A stretch of 64,000 nt of DNA from Gammaproteobacteria bacterium. GTDB lineage: Bacteria; Pseudomonadota; Gammaproteobacteria; S012-40. The notes beneath the pieces are model-generated. The model was given only the letters and a program-made list of their open reading frames with translations. It had not been told where the DNA came from and ran no database searches. Position 1 is the stretch's first letter; each line of letters opens with the position of its first letter. Positions 17,301-25,727 of the stretch are shown piece by piece. The position numbers and the translations under genes were made by a program. The stretch is from NCBI GenBank assembly GCA_029881255.1, contig JAOUMY010000001.1:620001-684000 (forward strand), read 5' to 3'.

Positions 17301-19027
17301 TGAGACGTTCACTGATTATAGGCCTCATCTTCAATCTAATTTTCATACCTGTGTCACTGGCCGCACCGAAAGCGATGCTGGATAGAACGCAAATCACAGA
17401 AGGTGAAACGGTACAGTTAGTCATCGAAGGAGATGAAGGAGAACCGGATTTGTCGCCTCTAGAGGCATTGTTTGATGTCTTAGGTACCTCTACCTCAAGC
17501 CAGGTAAACATCATCAATGGTCGAATGACTTCGAATAAACGCTGGATTGTTAGTCTTAGCCCTAAGCAAACGGGTACGCTTGTGATTCCCTCCATTACAA
17601 TGGGAGGGCAAAAGACTGCACGCTTGCAACTGGTGGTTGACGCAGCAGGAACGAGAGCTTCCACCCAAAACGGGAATCCCGTGTTTGTCGAAGTGAACGC
17701 AGATCCGAAACAAGCCTATGTGCAATCTCAAGTGATTTATACAGTAAAGCTATACCACGCAGCAGATATACGAGATGGGGGTCTGTCTCAGCCAACGATT
17801 GATAACGTAGTAACCGAACGTCTTGGTGAAGACAAAAACTACCAAAGCCAGGTCGGGGGCCAACTTTACCAGGTTACCGAACGTCGCTACGCTTTATTTC
17901 CCCAGGCGAGTGGCGATATGACGATTCCCCCGATGGTGTTTAGTGGGCAAATTGTCGATATGCGATCGATGATGAACAACCGAGGATTAGATCCTTTTAA
18001 TCGTTTTTTTAATCAGCCTACGTTTCGCCCGATTCGTCTACGTAGCAAATCGATCACGATACAAGTTAAACCTAAGCCTGCAGAAGCAGGAAATGGAGCC
18101 TGGCTTCCTTCCAGAAAACTGGACTTGACGGAAACGTGGTCAGAAAAACTGGATCAACTCAAGCCAGGGGAGCCGGTGACCAGAACGATACGTATAGAGG
18201 CTGTCGGTTTGACTGGCGCACAACTTCCAGAAATAAACATAGTTGAACACCCTGCATATAAACAGTACCCAGACCAGGCGCGTGTTGAAAATCTCGACGG
18301 TGGTGATTCCTTGATTGGATTGCGAGAACAAAAAATCGCCATTGTGCCAAATCAAGATGGTTTGATAACGCTTCCTGAAATCAAACTGGAGTGGTGGAAT
18401 ACACAGAAGAATAAAAAGGAAGTAGCGCTAATCCCCGCCCGTCAACTCAAGGTTCAAGCTCCTCAGGTAAAACCTTCGGGCGCCGACAATAGCAAGTCAG
18501 GTGGAGAACTACCGGCAATTCAACCTCGACTGTCAGCTGCAAAACAACAAACACTTCCTATTGCCGGCGGCGTTAGTGAAATTTGGGTATGGGTCAGTTT
18601 GATTAACCTAATAGGTTGGTTGACCACTGCCTGGTTATGGTGGCGTTCACGTGCGATTGGTATTCCTTCGACAGTTACCAGCAATAATGGAAAGATAGTC
18701 GACGCGACAAACCCGGCGCAAAAAAAGGCAGCGATTAAGGTCGCCTGTTTGGAAAACAGTCCCGCCAAAACGCGTAACGCACTCATTGCATGGTCTCAGG
18801 CAAATTGGCCCGAAGTGGCCCCATCTAACCTACACCAGATCAAGTCCTGTCTGGAGTCTGATAGAGCCAAAGCGCTGTTGGATGAATTGGACCAGGTGTT
18901 GTACGCACGAGGCGAACAGCGCTGGGATGGGCACCGCTTTTGGGATGAAATAGCGCCGAGTCTGAAAATGCCGATGTCTGAATATCGTGAAAATTTACCC
19001 AAACTGCCACAGCTTTATCCTGTATGA
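17300..19027 (+). CDS. batD: BatD-like exported protein
   Basis: A 575-aa protein with a signal peptide (about 1-21), an extended periplasmic region made of beta-sandwich repeats (about 25-410), one membrane helix (about 430-452, WVWVSLINLIGWLTTAWLWW) and a cytoplasmic tail. Typical BatD features are the early RTQITEGETVQLVIEG, the central PTIDNVVTERLGEDKNYQ and QRRYALFPQASGD-like segment, and the oxygen-tolerance protein family layout. It overlaps the preceding stop codon by one base and is the last gene of the MoxR operon; a rho-independent terminator follows within 40 bp. Confidence 0.9.
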   Translation: MRRSLIIGLIFNLIFIPVSLAAPKAMLDRTQITEGETVQLVIEGDEGEPDLSPLEALFDVLGTSTSSQVNIINGRMTSNKRWIVSLSPKQTGTLVIPSITMGGQKTARLQLVVDAAGTRASTQNGNPVFVEVNADPKQAYVQSQVIYTVKLYHAADIRDGGLSQPTIDNVVTERLGEDKNYQSQVGGQLYQVTERRYALFPQASGDMTIPPMVFSGQIVDMRSMMNNRGLDPFNRFFNQPTFRPIRLRSKSITIQVKPKPAEAGNGAWLPSRKLDLTETWSEKLDQLKPGEPVTRTIRIEAVGLTGAQLPEINIVEHPAYKQYPDQARVENLDGGDSLIGLREQKIAIVPNQDGLITLPEIKLEWWNTQKNKKEVALIPARQLKVQAPQVKPSGADNSKSGGELPAIQPRLSAAKQQTLPIAGGVSEIWVWVSLINLIGWLTTAWLWWRSRAIGIPSTVTSNNGKIVDATNPAQKKAAIKVACLENSPAKTRNALIAWSQANWPEVAPSNLHQIKSCLESDRAKALLDELDQVLYARGEQRWDGHRFWDEIAPSLKMPMSEYRENLPKLPQLYPV

Positions 19028-19062
19028 GACTAAGTACCAACCCGTAACGCTTTTTTAGCTGT

Positions 19063-19092
19063 CCTGGGATTGGTATCATGCCCAGGTTTTTT
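19063..19092 (+). terminator. Rho-independent terminator after batD
   Basis: A CCTGGG/CCCAGG stem (19063-19068 with 19081-19086) encloses a 12-base loop and is followed directly by six T residues. It closes the MoxR-BatD operon. The stem is short and the loop large, so efficiency may be moderate. Confidence 0.65.
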
Positions 19093-19113
19093 ACGTGTTA
19101 CTGAGGAATAGCC

Positions 19114-19707
19114 ATGGCAGGAAAGAAATCGCCGCGCAGAGCCCAAAAAAAAGAGATTTTGCGTCGATTCGACGACAGTTTTGACCTGATCCAGCTGGAT
19201 CTGGGTTTTGAAGTGAAACGCATCAAGCCAAAAGCGATGCTGTACGGCTTGCTTACCGCATTCACACTCTACGGCATTGCATTCAGTCTGACCTATTATG
19301 CAATGAGCAACAACAACTTACCCTTGGACCTTTTTTCCAAATTGGTTTGGGTCATCATGATACCAACGACTATCGTCGGCTTCTTTGTATGGCAGCTAAG
19401 CAGAAACCGCATGGAATACCCGGTTCGTATGCGTATTCGTGAATATATACATGCCATTGAATCAAAAGGTGGTTTGCTGTGGCGATTCTCACCCCTGCTG
19501 GATTTGCTACCTACACCGAATCCCGATGTGAAAAAAGCCTTTGCCTATTCTGAACAAGACAAGATCGAAAAGCTGGATATTGATGATTATATTTTGGCTG
19601 TAGATACCTTGAGGGAACTACTGTTTGATAGTCAAAGCAACCGTTTTACTAGCCAACTTGCTGAAAAGCTGGAAGATAATTTTAGTCAACAGACGAGGGC
19701 GGCATAG
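19114..19707 (+). CDS. Uncharacterised two-span membrane protein
   Basis: I do not recognise a family. The 197-aa product starts with a very basic cytoplasmic-type N-terminus (MAGKKSPRRAQKKEILRRFDD). It has two membrane segments (about 43-66 and 75-96) with the charged SRNRMEYPVRMRIREY immediately after the second, and a hydrophilic C-terminal half. By the positive-inside rule both ends should be cytoplasmic. It is a single gene between the batD terminator and a lipoprotein gene. ATG at 19114 is preceded by a GAGGAA site. Confidence 0.7.
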   Translation: MAGKKSPRRAQKKEILRRFDDSFDLIQLDLGFEVKRIKPKAMLYGLLTAFTLYGIAFSLTYYAMSNNNLPLDLFSKLVWVIMIPTTIVGFFVWQLSRNRMEYPVRMRIREYIHAIESKGGLLWRFSPLLDLLPTPNPDVKKAFAYSEQDKIEKLDIDDYILAVDTLRELLFDSQSNRFTSQLAEKLEDNFSQQTRAA

Positions 19708-19778
19708 CCTCTATTTCAGTTCGATATAAGTTTTTTCCTATAAAATTCAGGCCGTTGTTCAAAAAATGAGTTATTGAA

Positions 19779-20888
19779 ATGCGGCAAATATCTTCATTTA
19801 TTTTTATCTTTATTACGGGCTTAATTCTGTCTGCTTGTTTTCATAAGGCTGAAGAACCCAATCTTGGTGCAATGGATCTTGCGCTTTTTCATCCGGAACT
19901 GCCTAGTCATGGGACGTATGCGGAGCTATTGGGCGCACCGCAATTGGAAATTAGTACTATTGAAGACGCTCAGGACATATCGGGCAAAATCGTCCTTCGA
20001 CTGCTTAACCATATGGCTATCTACAGTGATGAAGTGGATCTCCTCGCCTCATCAGGTATAGGCACGATTGGTTTGGCGCCGGCTTTTAAACCCAAGGGAA
20101 AACCAAGAATTCTGTATGCAAATACCTGTGTAGCGGAAGGTGATAGTGAGGAACTGGACGCAAGCGAAGTTGACGTCAAGAATCTGGAGAATTTGACATC
20201 GGTGTTTCTTGATGACAAAGACAACAGTGGCACGGTATCGGAAGGCGACGGGTGGATACAGCTGATATCACATTGCGAAGAATCCGATCTTTCGAATACA
20301 ACCGGGACGTTGTATTTCAGCAACTTTGCACACCAACAGGATGCCCTGACCGGTGTAGACGCGCCAATTGCCGAATTGAAAGTGGATGCACACTTCGAAT
20401 CGCAGTATGTGAATACCTTTCCATTGTCAATTATGTTTGAACACTTCAGTGCGATATTCAATCGAAGTTATGACGCAAATGACTTTGTCACCAGTTCGTT
20501 TGTGGTTGTGCCAGGGGCGCATTCTATGGCAACGCGAACGGCTTCTGAAGAGAGTATTCAGCAATATGTGCTGTTTTATGAGGACGCTTCTGTTACCTAT
20601 GTTGAAAGTGCCGATGACGAATTTGAATATATAAACTTTAAGGGAAAGTATTACGACAGCGATCTTGATGCTCATATCGTTGTTGATGATTTACAAATGA
20701 CGTTTGACTATGCCTACGATAATAATCTTGGTGCACTTACCGAGCTTAGTATGACACTAAATTCTGAGGCCGTTACAGTCTCATTTGCCGACAGTATGAT
20801 TACAATTACTATGGGCAGTGAAAGTGTTGAATTATCAATCTCAGAATTTTTAGGCGCGGAATATCAAAGTATCGTTCCGATGGATTAG
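19779..20888 (+). CDS. Uncharacterised lipoprotein with one EF-hand-like loop
   Basis: A 369-aa acidic protein with a lipoprotein signal (LILSAC, Cys20 as lipidation site). No known domain is recognised over most of its length. One stretch, D146 to D157 (DKDNSGTVSEGD), matches the 12-residue calcium-binding loop pattern DxDxSGxxxxxD of EF-hand or dockerin-type sites. The C-terminal half (about 230-365) is rich in Asp, Tyr and Ser and looks beta-stranded. A terminator follows after 18 bp. It may be an outer-membrane or periplasmic lipoprotein; its function is unknown. Confidence 0.7.
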   Translation: MRQISSFIFIFITGLILSACFHKAEEPNLGAMDLALFHPELPSHGTYAELLGAPQLEISTIEDAQDISGKIVLRLLNHMAIYSDEVDLLASSGIGTIGLAPAFKPKGKPRILYANTCVAEGDSEELDASEVDVKNLENLTSVFLDDKDNSGTVSEGDGWIQLISHCEESDLSNTTGTLYFSNFAHQQDALTGVDAPIAELKVDAHFESQYVNTFPLSIMFEHFSAIFNRSYDANDFVTSSFVVVPGAHSMATRTASEESIQQYVLFYEDASVTYVESADDEFEYINFKGKYYDSDLDAHIVVDDLQMTFDYAYDNNLGALTELSMTLNSEAVTVSFADSMITITMGSESVELSISEFLGAEYQSIVPMD

Positions 20889-20906
20889 CTTTTCTCCTAG
20901 TTGGCT

Positions 20907-20937
20907 AAAAAGGGTATCATATCGATACCCTTTTTTT
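20907..20937 (+). terminator. Rho-independent terminator
   Basis: A GGGTATC/GATACCC stem (20912-20918 with 20924-20930) with a 5-base loop, preceded by an A run and followed by seven T residues. It ends the lipoprotein transcript and rules out the longer in-frame start for the next gene, whose ATG lies at 20952. The A and T runs on either side make it potentially bidirectional. Confidence 0.85.
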
Positions 20938-20951
20938 ATCTTTGGAAGACA

Positions 20952-21647
20952 ATGCATCACATAGAAATTCGTGAAAGCAGCCGTGCCCGGCACCTGAGCT
21001 TGAAAATCACTTCATATGGTCAGATCGTGGTAACTGTTCCTCGACGAATGCGCAATGTTTGTGTGTCAAGTTTTGTACAACAGCATCGCGAATGGATCGA
21101 TAGTCGCTTGGATAAATTACGGCAAACTCGCCAGGTGTCTGCTGAAGCTGATGTAATGGAACCGAAGCAGATTACCTTGTTGGCCACGGACGAAAGTTTT
21201 ATCGTCGAATTAAAGTCGAAATGTTCGCAAAATAATCGTATCTGCGAATATCCCGGCCGTTTATTGGTAGAAAATTCTGGTACAGTTGTGTTAGCCGACC
21301 AGTTGAAACATTGGATGCAAAAAAAATCAAAATCTGTGCTATTGCCATGGCTGGTACAGAAAAGCCAAGAAACCGGCCTTGTTTACAAAAAAGTAAGTGT
21401 GCGAGGGCAAAGAACCCGCTGGGGAAGTTGTACTGCGACAGGAAATATTAGTCTGAACCGTAATCTTCTTTTTGTACCGCCAAACTTGCTCGACTATCTT
21501 TTGCTTCATGAGTTATGCCATACACGCCACTTAAACCACTCACGTAAATATTGGGAGCTTGTTGCCAGTTTCGAACCAGACTATCGAAATCTGGAGCAAC
21601 AACTCTCCCATGCATATAGCTACGTCCCTATGTGGGCAGTTATATAA
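20952..21647 (+). CDS. YgjP-like (DUF45) metal-dependent hydrolase
   Basis: A 231-aa protein of the YgjP/DUF45 family, related to WSS1/SprT-like zincin peptidases. The zinc site HELCH spans residues 186-190, with a further histidine in HLNHS (H196), matching the family pattern HELxH-x5-H. The conserved RTRWGSC motif precedes it. The start at 20952 is chosen because GGAAG lies upstream and a terminator occupies the sequence before it. The biological substrate is not established. Confidence 0.88.
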   Translation: MHHIEIRESSRARHLSLKITSYGQIVVTVPRRMRNVCVSSFVQQHREWIDSRLDKLRQTRQVSAEADVMEPKQITLLATDESFIVELKSKCSQNNRICEYPGRLLVENSGTVVLADQLKHWMQKKSKSVLLPWLVQKSQETGLVYKKVSVRGQRTRWGSCTATGNISLNRNLLFVPPNLLDYLLLHELCHTRHLNHSRKYWELVASFEPDYRNLEQQLSHAYSYVPMWAVI

Positions 21648-21662
21648 AATCGACAATTCGTA

Positions 21663-22010
21663 TTACAGGGAAATATAGACTTTCCCATCTTTGACACTAC
21701 ATGTGTAGGTTGCGAGATCTTTTTCGCCCCTGATGAAGTTTAGAGCTTGTATGCCCGGTGGAAAATTTGCCCATTTGCAGGCCTTGCCATCTCGAATATC
21801 GAATTCTGCACGATGAAATTTACACTGTATCTTGCCGTCTCCAACGATTTTTCCCTTGGCTAGAGGAGCACCCAAATGGGGGCATTTGGCTTGTGTGGCA
21901 AAAAAACCGTCAGGAAGATGATAAAGTACGTATTTTTCACCGGAAGCTTCTACAGCCTTCAGGGTGTTTAACGGGACGTCAGACTCATTTGCTACCAAAA
22001 CATCAGCCAT
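21663..22010 (-). CDS. Rieske [2Fe-2S] ferredoxin-like protein
   Basis: A 115-aa soluble Rieske-type protein. The cluster ligands are C43-x-H45 and C63-x2-H66 (KCPHLGAP and QCKFHRAEF), the C-x-H-x17-C-x2-H arrangement of this fold. No signal peptide or membrane anchor is present, so it resembles NirD-like or dioxygenase-type ferredoxins rather than the bc1 Rieske subunit. It is monocistronic and convergent with the YgjP gene (15 bp between stops) and divergent from phoB. Its redox partner is not apparent in the window. Confidence 0.9.
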   Translation of the reverse strand: MADVLVANESDVPLNTLKAVEASGEKYVLYHLPDGFFATQAKCPHLGAPLAKGKIVGDGKIQCKFHRAEFDIRDGKACKWANFPPGIQALNFIRGEKDLATYTCSVKDGKVYISL

Positions 22011-22105
22011 GATTTCTCCAAAATATGTGATTTAATCCTCGAATTCTAACACAAGCGAGTGTATAGGGCTGAGAGAGTACGGTGGTCAAAATGTAAATGA
22101 GCGGT

Positions 22106-22123
22106 GTGTCATATTTCTGTAAC
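22106..22123 (+). promoter_or_regulatory. Pho box upstream of phoB
   Basis: Two direct half-sites, GTGTCAT (22106-22112) and CTGTAAC (22117-22123), are separated by ATTT, giving the 7+4+7 layout of the PhoB-binding Pho box (consensus CTGTCAT repeats). It lies 43 bp ahead of the phoB ATG and supports autoregulation of phoBR. Confidence 0.85.
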
Positions 22124-22165
22124 ATAGATAGGGCTTAATTCGAATTCAGATAAAAAGTGTCATCT

Positions 22166-22855
22166 ATGAAAGAAATCCATTTATTGATTGTAGAAGATGA
22201 GCCAGCTATCAGAGATATGCTCGATTTCAGCCTGGATCACAAAGTTTTTCGCTTAAGCATGGTCGAAAATACCGCGCAGGCGCGTCAAATAGTGCTTGAT
22301 GATCCCCCTGATCTTATCGTTTTAGATTGGATGCTTCCAGGTGAGTCTGGTGTCGAGTTTGCGCGATATTTGAAGTCACAGGAATTCAGCAAAGAAATTC
22401 CAGTTATTATGCTGACAGCAAAAGGTGAAGAAGATGATAAGATCCGTGGCCTGGAAGCGGGTGCAGACGACTATGTGACTAAACCCTTTTCACCACGAGA
22501 GTTAAGCGCAAGAATTAAAGCGGTCCTCCGTAGAGGCTCTTCTGCCACGACAACGGTCTTTGAGTTCGAGGCCCTCGTCCTCGATGTTGAAGCGCATCGC
22601 CTTACCATAGATAAGCAATTAATTGAGCTTGGACCTACAGAGTTTCGGCTTTTCAAATTTCTTTTGAGCCACCCCGAAAGAGTGTATAGTCGCGGTCAAT
22701 TGTTAGACCGGGTTTGGGGCAATAACGTCTATGTTGAAGAACGCACTGTCGATGTGCATATTCGCCGACTACGTAAAGCCCTGGGAAATTCAGGGTACGA
22801 CAAGTATGTCCAGACTGTCCGAGGCGCGGGCTATCGCTTTTCCAAACAGGTATAG
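22166..22855 (+). CDS. phoB: Phosphate regulon response regulator PhoB
   Basis: An OmpR-family regulator that binds Pho boxes when phosphorylated by PhoR during phosphate limitation. The 229-aa product has an N-terminal receiver (LIVEDEPAIRDML, phospho-Asp54 in VLDWMLPG, MLTAK, VTKPFSP) and a C-terminal winged helix (LGPTEFRLFKFLLSHPERVYSRGQLLDRVWG, then RTVDVHIRRLRKAL). The ATG at 22166 fits the family start; a GTG three codons earlier (22157) is possible, and no clear ribosome-binding site decides between them. A Pho box precedes it, and phoR follows after 2 bp. Confidence 0.97.
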   Translation: MKEIHLLIVEDEPAIRDMLDFSLDHKVFRLSMVENTAQARQIVLDDPPDLIVLDWMLPGESGVEFARYLKSQEFSKEIPVIMLTAKGEEDDKIRGLEAGADDYVTKPFSPRELSARIKAVLRRGSSATTTVFEFEALVLDVEAHRLTIDKQLIELGPTEFRLFKFLLSHPERVYSRGQLLDRVWGNNVYVEERTVDVHIRRLRKALGNSGYDKYVQTVRGAGYRFSKQV

Positions 22856-22857
22856 GT

Positions 22858-24174
22858 TTGTCACGCAATACCGTCACTGAATTGACCAGATTTTTTCTTC
22901 TTCTGGGCTTATCTGCTTTCATTGGCAGCCTTTTCGGTGCGGCACAGCTGTTCGCGCTGTTTACTTCTATAGGCATTTCCCTATTCCATATTGTACGCAT
23001 TACCCGTCTAGAAGAATGGATGGGCAGTAGTCAGAGGGAGGTACCCGAAGCGAATGGTATATGGGGCAAGATTTATGATCATTTACATCGCAATCAGAAG
23101 CGTAATCACGCGCAAAAAAAGACGCTCGCTGCAGCGTTGTCACGCTTTCGACAGATTACCGCTGCATTGCCCGATGGCGTGGTGATTCTGCAGCGTGACC
23201 ATATTATCGATTGGTGTAATGACTCATCAAAACGTCTTTTAGGAATTCGAACTCCCCACGACATCGGACAGCCAATTACTAATCTTATACGTATTCCTGC
23301 ATTTTCAAAGTATTTAAAAAAGAACGAGTTTAATGAGACGCTACAAATTCGTTCTCCTGAAAACGAATTCATCAGTTTGAGTATTCGTATTGTACCGTAC
23401 GGTAAAGACCAAAGTTTAATGCTGGCGAGAGATATGACGAAAATTAATCGTCTTGAACAGGCTAGAAAAGACTTCGTTGCGAACGCATCCCATGAACTTC
23501 GTACGCCCTTAACCGTGGTAAACGGCTATCTTGAGGCCCTGGCAGAAGACGATAGCGAGGAATTGAAACGATACTCGATGCCCATTCAAGCCATGCGTGA
23601 GCAAACGCTACGCATGCAAAACATCGTTGAAGATCTGCTGGTACTTTCTCGACTCGAAAACTCCGCGACCTTTAACGATACCGAAAAAGTTGATATAGCT
23701 GCACTACTAAATGAGGTTTATTTAGAGACACAAAAGCTGGCTAAGGAAAAGAATCAAATCGTTTCCTTGAATTCGGATGTCAAGCACTTGGTGCTGGGTA
23801 ACCACGGAGAATTGTATAGCGCAATTTCAAATCTTGCGTTTAATGCGGTTCGATATACACCGGTAGGCGGAAAAGTATCTCTGTCCTGTAGGGATGCTAT
23901 CGACGGTATTAAAATTTCGGTTGAAGACAGTGGTATAGGCATTGCGCCTCAACACATTCCGAGGCTTACAGAGCGTTTTTATCGTATCGATACAGGTCGT
24001 TCAAGAGAAACGGGTGGAACAGGCCTTGGACTGGCAATCGTTAAACATGTTTTAATGCGCCACAATGCAAGGCTGGAAATTGAAAGTAACGTAGGTAAAG
24101 GTTCGAAGTTTACTGTCTTTTTCCCAGAGTCTCAGTTTCTCAATGACAGCGACGATGTCACAAAAATGTCATAA
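22858..24174 (+). CDS. phoR: Phosphate regulon sensor kinase PhoR
   Basis: The membrane-bound kinase partner of PhoB. The 438-aa product starts with TTG, 2 bp after phoB; the first ATG is at codon 55, too late. Two membrane segments (about 11-29 and 30-48) carry almost no periplasmic loop, as in PhoR. A PAS domain (about 95-195), the HisKA motif ANASHELRTPLT with His212 and an ATP-binding domain (NLAFNAVRYTP, EDSGIGI, GGTGLGLAIV) follow. Its last 20 codons lie over the first half-sites of the pstS Pho box, so coding and regulatory sequence overlap at its 3' end. Confidence 0.96.
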   Translation: MSRNTVTELTRFFLLLGLSAFIGSLFGAAQLFALFTSIGISLFHIVRITRLEEWMGSSQREVPEANGIWGKIYDHLHRNQKRNHAQKKTLAAALSRFRQITAALPDGVVILQRDHIIDWCNDSSKRLLGIRTPHDIGQPITNLIRIPAFSKYLKKNEFNETLQIRSPENEFISLSIRIVPYGKDQSLMLARDMTKINRLEQARKDFVANASHELRTPLTVVNGYLEALAEDDSEELKRYSMPIQAMREQTLRMQNIVEDLLVLSRLENSATFNDTEKVDIAALLNEVYLETQKLAKEKNQIVSLNSDVKHLVLGNHGELYSAISNLAFNAVRYTPVGGKVSLSCRDAIDGIKISVEDSGIGIAPQHIPRLTERFYRIDTGRSRETGGTGLGLAIVKHVLMRHNARLEIESNVGKGSKFTVFFPESQFLNDSDDVTKMS

Positions 24175-24194
24175 ATCTTTAATAGTATTGTCAC
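24155..24194 (+). promoter_or_regulatory. Extended Pho box (four phased half-sites) upstream of pstS
   Basis: Four PhoB half-sites recur every 11 bp: ATGTCAC (24155), ATGTCAT (24166), CTTTAAT (24177, degenerate) and TTGTCAC (24188). The first two lie inside the final codons of phoR, and the TAA stop of phoR overlaps the second. The array ends 55 bp ahead of the pstS ATG. Tandem Pho boxes bind extra PhoB dimers and usually mark strong phosphate-starvation promoters. Confidence 0.85.
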
Positions 24195-24249
24195 CTGACT
24201 GATCGACACTCGTTCTCTAATGATTTATTTGATCTACAGGAGCATTTAT

Positions 24250-25221
24250 ATGAGATCTTTGTACATGTCAGGTATATTTTTCCTTAGCCTGATTTTCGCT
24301 TCCTCGGCCATGTCCCAAAGCAGTGTGGATGAAGGCCTTCCAAACTACTCCAAAGCAAGTGGTGTATCCGGCAATATTTCCAGTGTTGGATCAGATACCT
24401 TGGCGAACTTGATGACGTTGTGGGCGGAAGAATTTAAACGCCTGTATCCCAATGTGAACGTACAAATTCAGGCCGCGGGTTCTTCGACGGCTCCTCCGGC
24501 ACTAACAGAAGGGACTTCGAATCTTGGACCTATGAGCCGTAAAATGAAGGACAAAGAAATCGAATCTTTTGAAAAACGACACGGATACAAACCAACGGCG
24601 ATCCCGGTTGCGATTGATGCCCTGGCGGTTTATGTCCACAAAGATAACCCAATCAAGGGTCTAAGTATCAAAGATGTCGATGCGATATTTTCCAGTACCC
24701 TGAAATGTGGTGCCGACAAGCCATTCCAGACATGGGGTGACGTGGGTTTAACCGGAAGTTGGGGAAGCCGTACGCTACAGCTATTCGGTCGTAACTCTGT
24801 TTCAGGTACCTATGGCTATTTTAAGCAAAAGGCCTTGTGTAAGGGCGATTTTAAAAACACAGTGAATGAGCAACCCGGTTCAGCCTCTGTTGTACAGTCT
24901 GTATCTTCTTCCTTAAATGGTATCGGTTATTCAGGCATTGGTTATCGCACCTCCGGTGTACGCGCATTGCCGTTGAGCAAGAAGCCGGGTAAACCCTTTG
25001 TTGACGCAACTGCCGACAATGCTGTAAACGGCACCTATCCTCTATCACGTTTCCTCTATGTTTATGTGAATAAGCATCCGAATAAGCCTTTGCCTCCCTT
25101 GGAAAGGGAATTTCTCAAAATGGTTTTATCCAAAACCGGCCAACAAGTGGTAATTAAAGATGGCTATATTCCTTTACCCGCAAAAACAGTTGAAAAACTG
25201 TTGGCGGCGGAATTGAAGTAA
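24250..25221 (+). CDS. pstS: Phosphate ABC transporter substrate-binding protein PstS
   Basis: The periplasmic phosphate-binding protein of the Pst high-affinity importer. From the ATG at 24250 (AGGAG 7 bp upstream) the product is 323 aa with a signal peptide ending near residue 23. The phosphate-binding loops are visible: [41 protein letters not shown] and [14 protein letters not shown]. An in-frame earlier ATG (24220) would add ten residues and has no ribosome-binding site. It is transcribed from the extended Pho box just upstream and is followed by a small LMW-PTP-like gene and pstC. Confidence 0.95.
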   Translation: MRSLYMSGIFFLSLIFASSAMSQSSVDEGLPNYSKASGVSGNISSVGSDTLANLMTLWAEEFKRLYPNVNVQIQAAGSSTAPPALTEGTSNLGPMSRKMKDKEIESFEKRHGYKPTAIPVAIDALAVYVHKDNPIKGLSIKDVDAIFSSTLKCGADKPFQTWGDVGLTGSWGSRTLQLFGRNSVSGTYGYFKQKALCKGDFKNTVNEQPGSASVVQSVSSSLNGIGYSGIGYRTSGVRALPLSKKPGKPFVDATADNAVNGTYPLSRFLYVYVNKHPNKPLPPLEREFLKMVLSKTGQQVVIKDGYIPLPAKTVEKLLAAELK

Positions 25222-25252
25222 TTCTAGTAGCGGTAATTGTTGCGGCCAGAGT

Positions 25253-25684
25253 ATGTATAAACGAAAACCACGTATTTTGTTTGTTTCTCTGGCCGCCAAC
25301 GGAGCTGCGCTAATTGCCCATGAAATTTGCGCTAAAAGCTCGTCAGAGTACCTGGATTCACGCGGTGTTTTTTTACCGTTGAGTGAAACCAAAACGAAAG
25401 AGGAGCAGAGTCTAAGTGAAATTACGCAAACTCGAGATCGTCGTCTGGCAAAAGAAGACTTGGACTGGGCCGACCTTATTGTTGAGATCGGTGGCGTCGA
25501 AATATCCTCGGAATTCAAAATTCCGCAGACGACTAGTCGAAAAAAGTGGACACTTGATGACGCTTTGTTGCAGGCCGCAGGGATCTCAGACGATGCATCA
25601 GGGTGTGACAATATTTCTAAGGAATTTGATCGCCGTATCAAGAGCATGGTAGCGGGAATACGTATGCTGTCATCCTCAGACTAG
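25253..25684 (+). CDS. Degenerate low-molecular-weight phosphatase-like protein
   Basis: A 143-aa protein that looks like the low-molecular-weight tyrosine phosphatase/arsenate reductase fold without its active site. Strand 1 and the P-loop (RILFVSLAANGAALIAHEI) align with the family's VCLGNICRSPMAE, but the nucleophilic Cys is Ser and the P-loop Arg is Ala. Later segments fit the family layout: WADLIVEIG corresponds to the aDlIltM strand, and KKWTLDDA to the general-acid loop (usually DPxxx), followed by the C-terminal helix FDRRIKSMVAGIRML. It sits between pstS and pstC, with a Pho box directly downstream. It may bind phosphate or a partner without catalysis. The fold assignment is inference from pattern. 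Confidence 0.6.
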   Translation: MYKRKPRILFVSLAANGAALIAHEICAKSSSEYLDSRGVFLPLSETKTKEEQSLSEITQTRDRRLAKEDLDWADLIVEIGGVEISSEFKIPQTTSRKKWTLDDALLQAAGISDDASGCDNISKEFDRRIKSMVAGIRMLSSSD

Positions 25685-25686
25685 AT

Positions 25687-25715
25687 CTGTAACATTTCTG
25701 TAACATGACGGTAAT
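25687..25715 (+). promoter_or_regulatory. Pho box upstream of pstC
   Basis: Three half-sites are spaced every 11 bp: CTGTAAC (25687), CTGTAAC (25698) and CGGTAAT (25709, weaker). The first two are identical and separated by ATTT. The array ends 12 bp before the pstC ATG, so it may serve an internal promoter, or may have been brought in with the pstC gene. It starts 2 bp after the stop of the LMW-PTP-like gene. Confidence 0.8.
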
Positions 25716-25727
25716 AATATTGCTGCC

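Noticed and set aside
20901-20951. Longer N-terminus for the YgjP protein
   Set aside because: The extra codons lie on top of an evident rho-independent terminator; the ATG at 20952 with GGAAG upstream fits the family.
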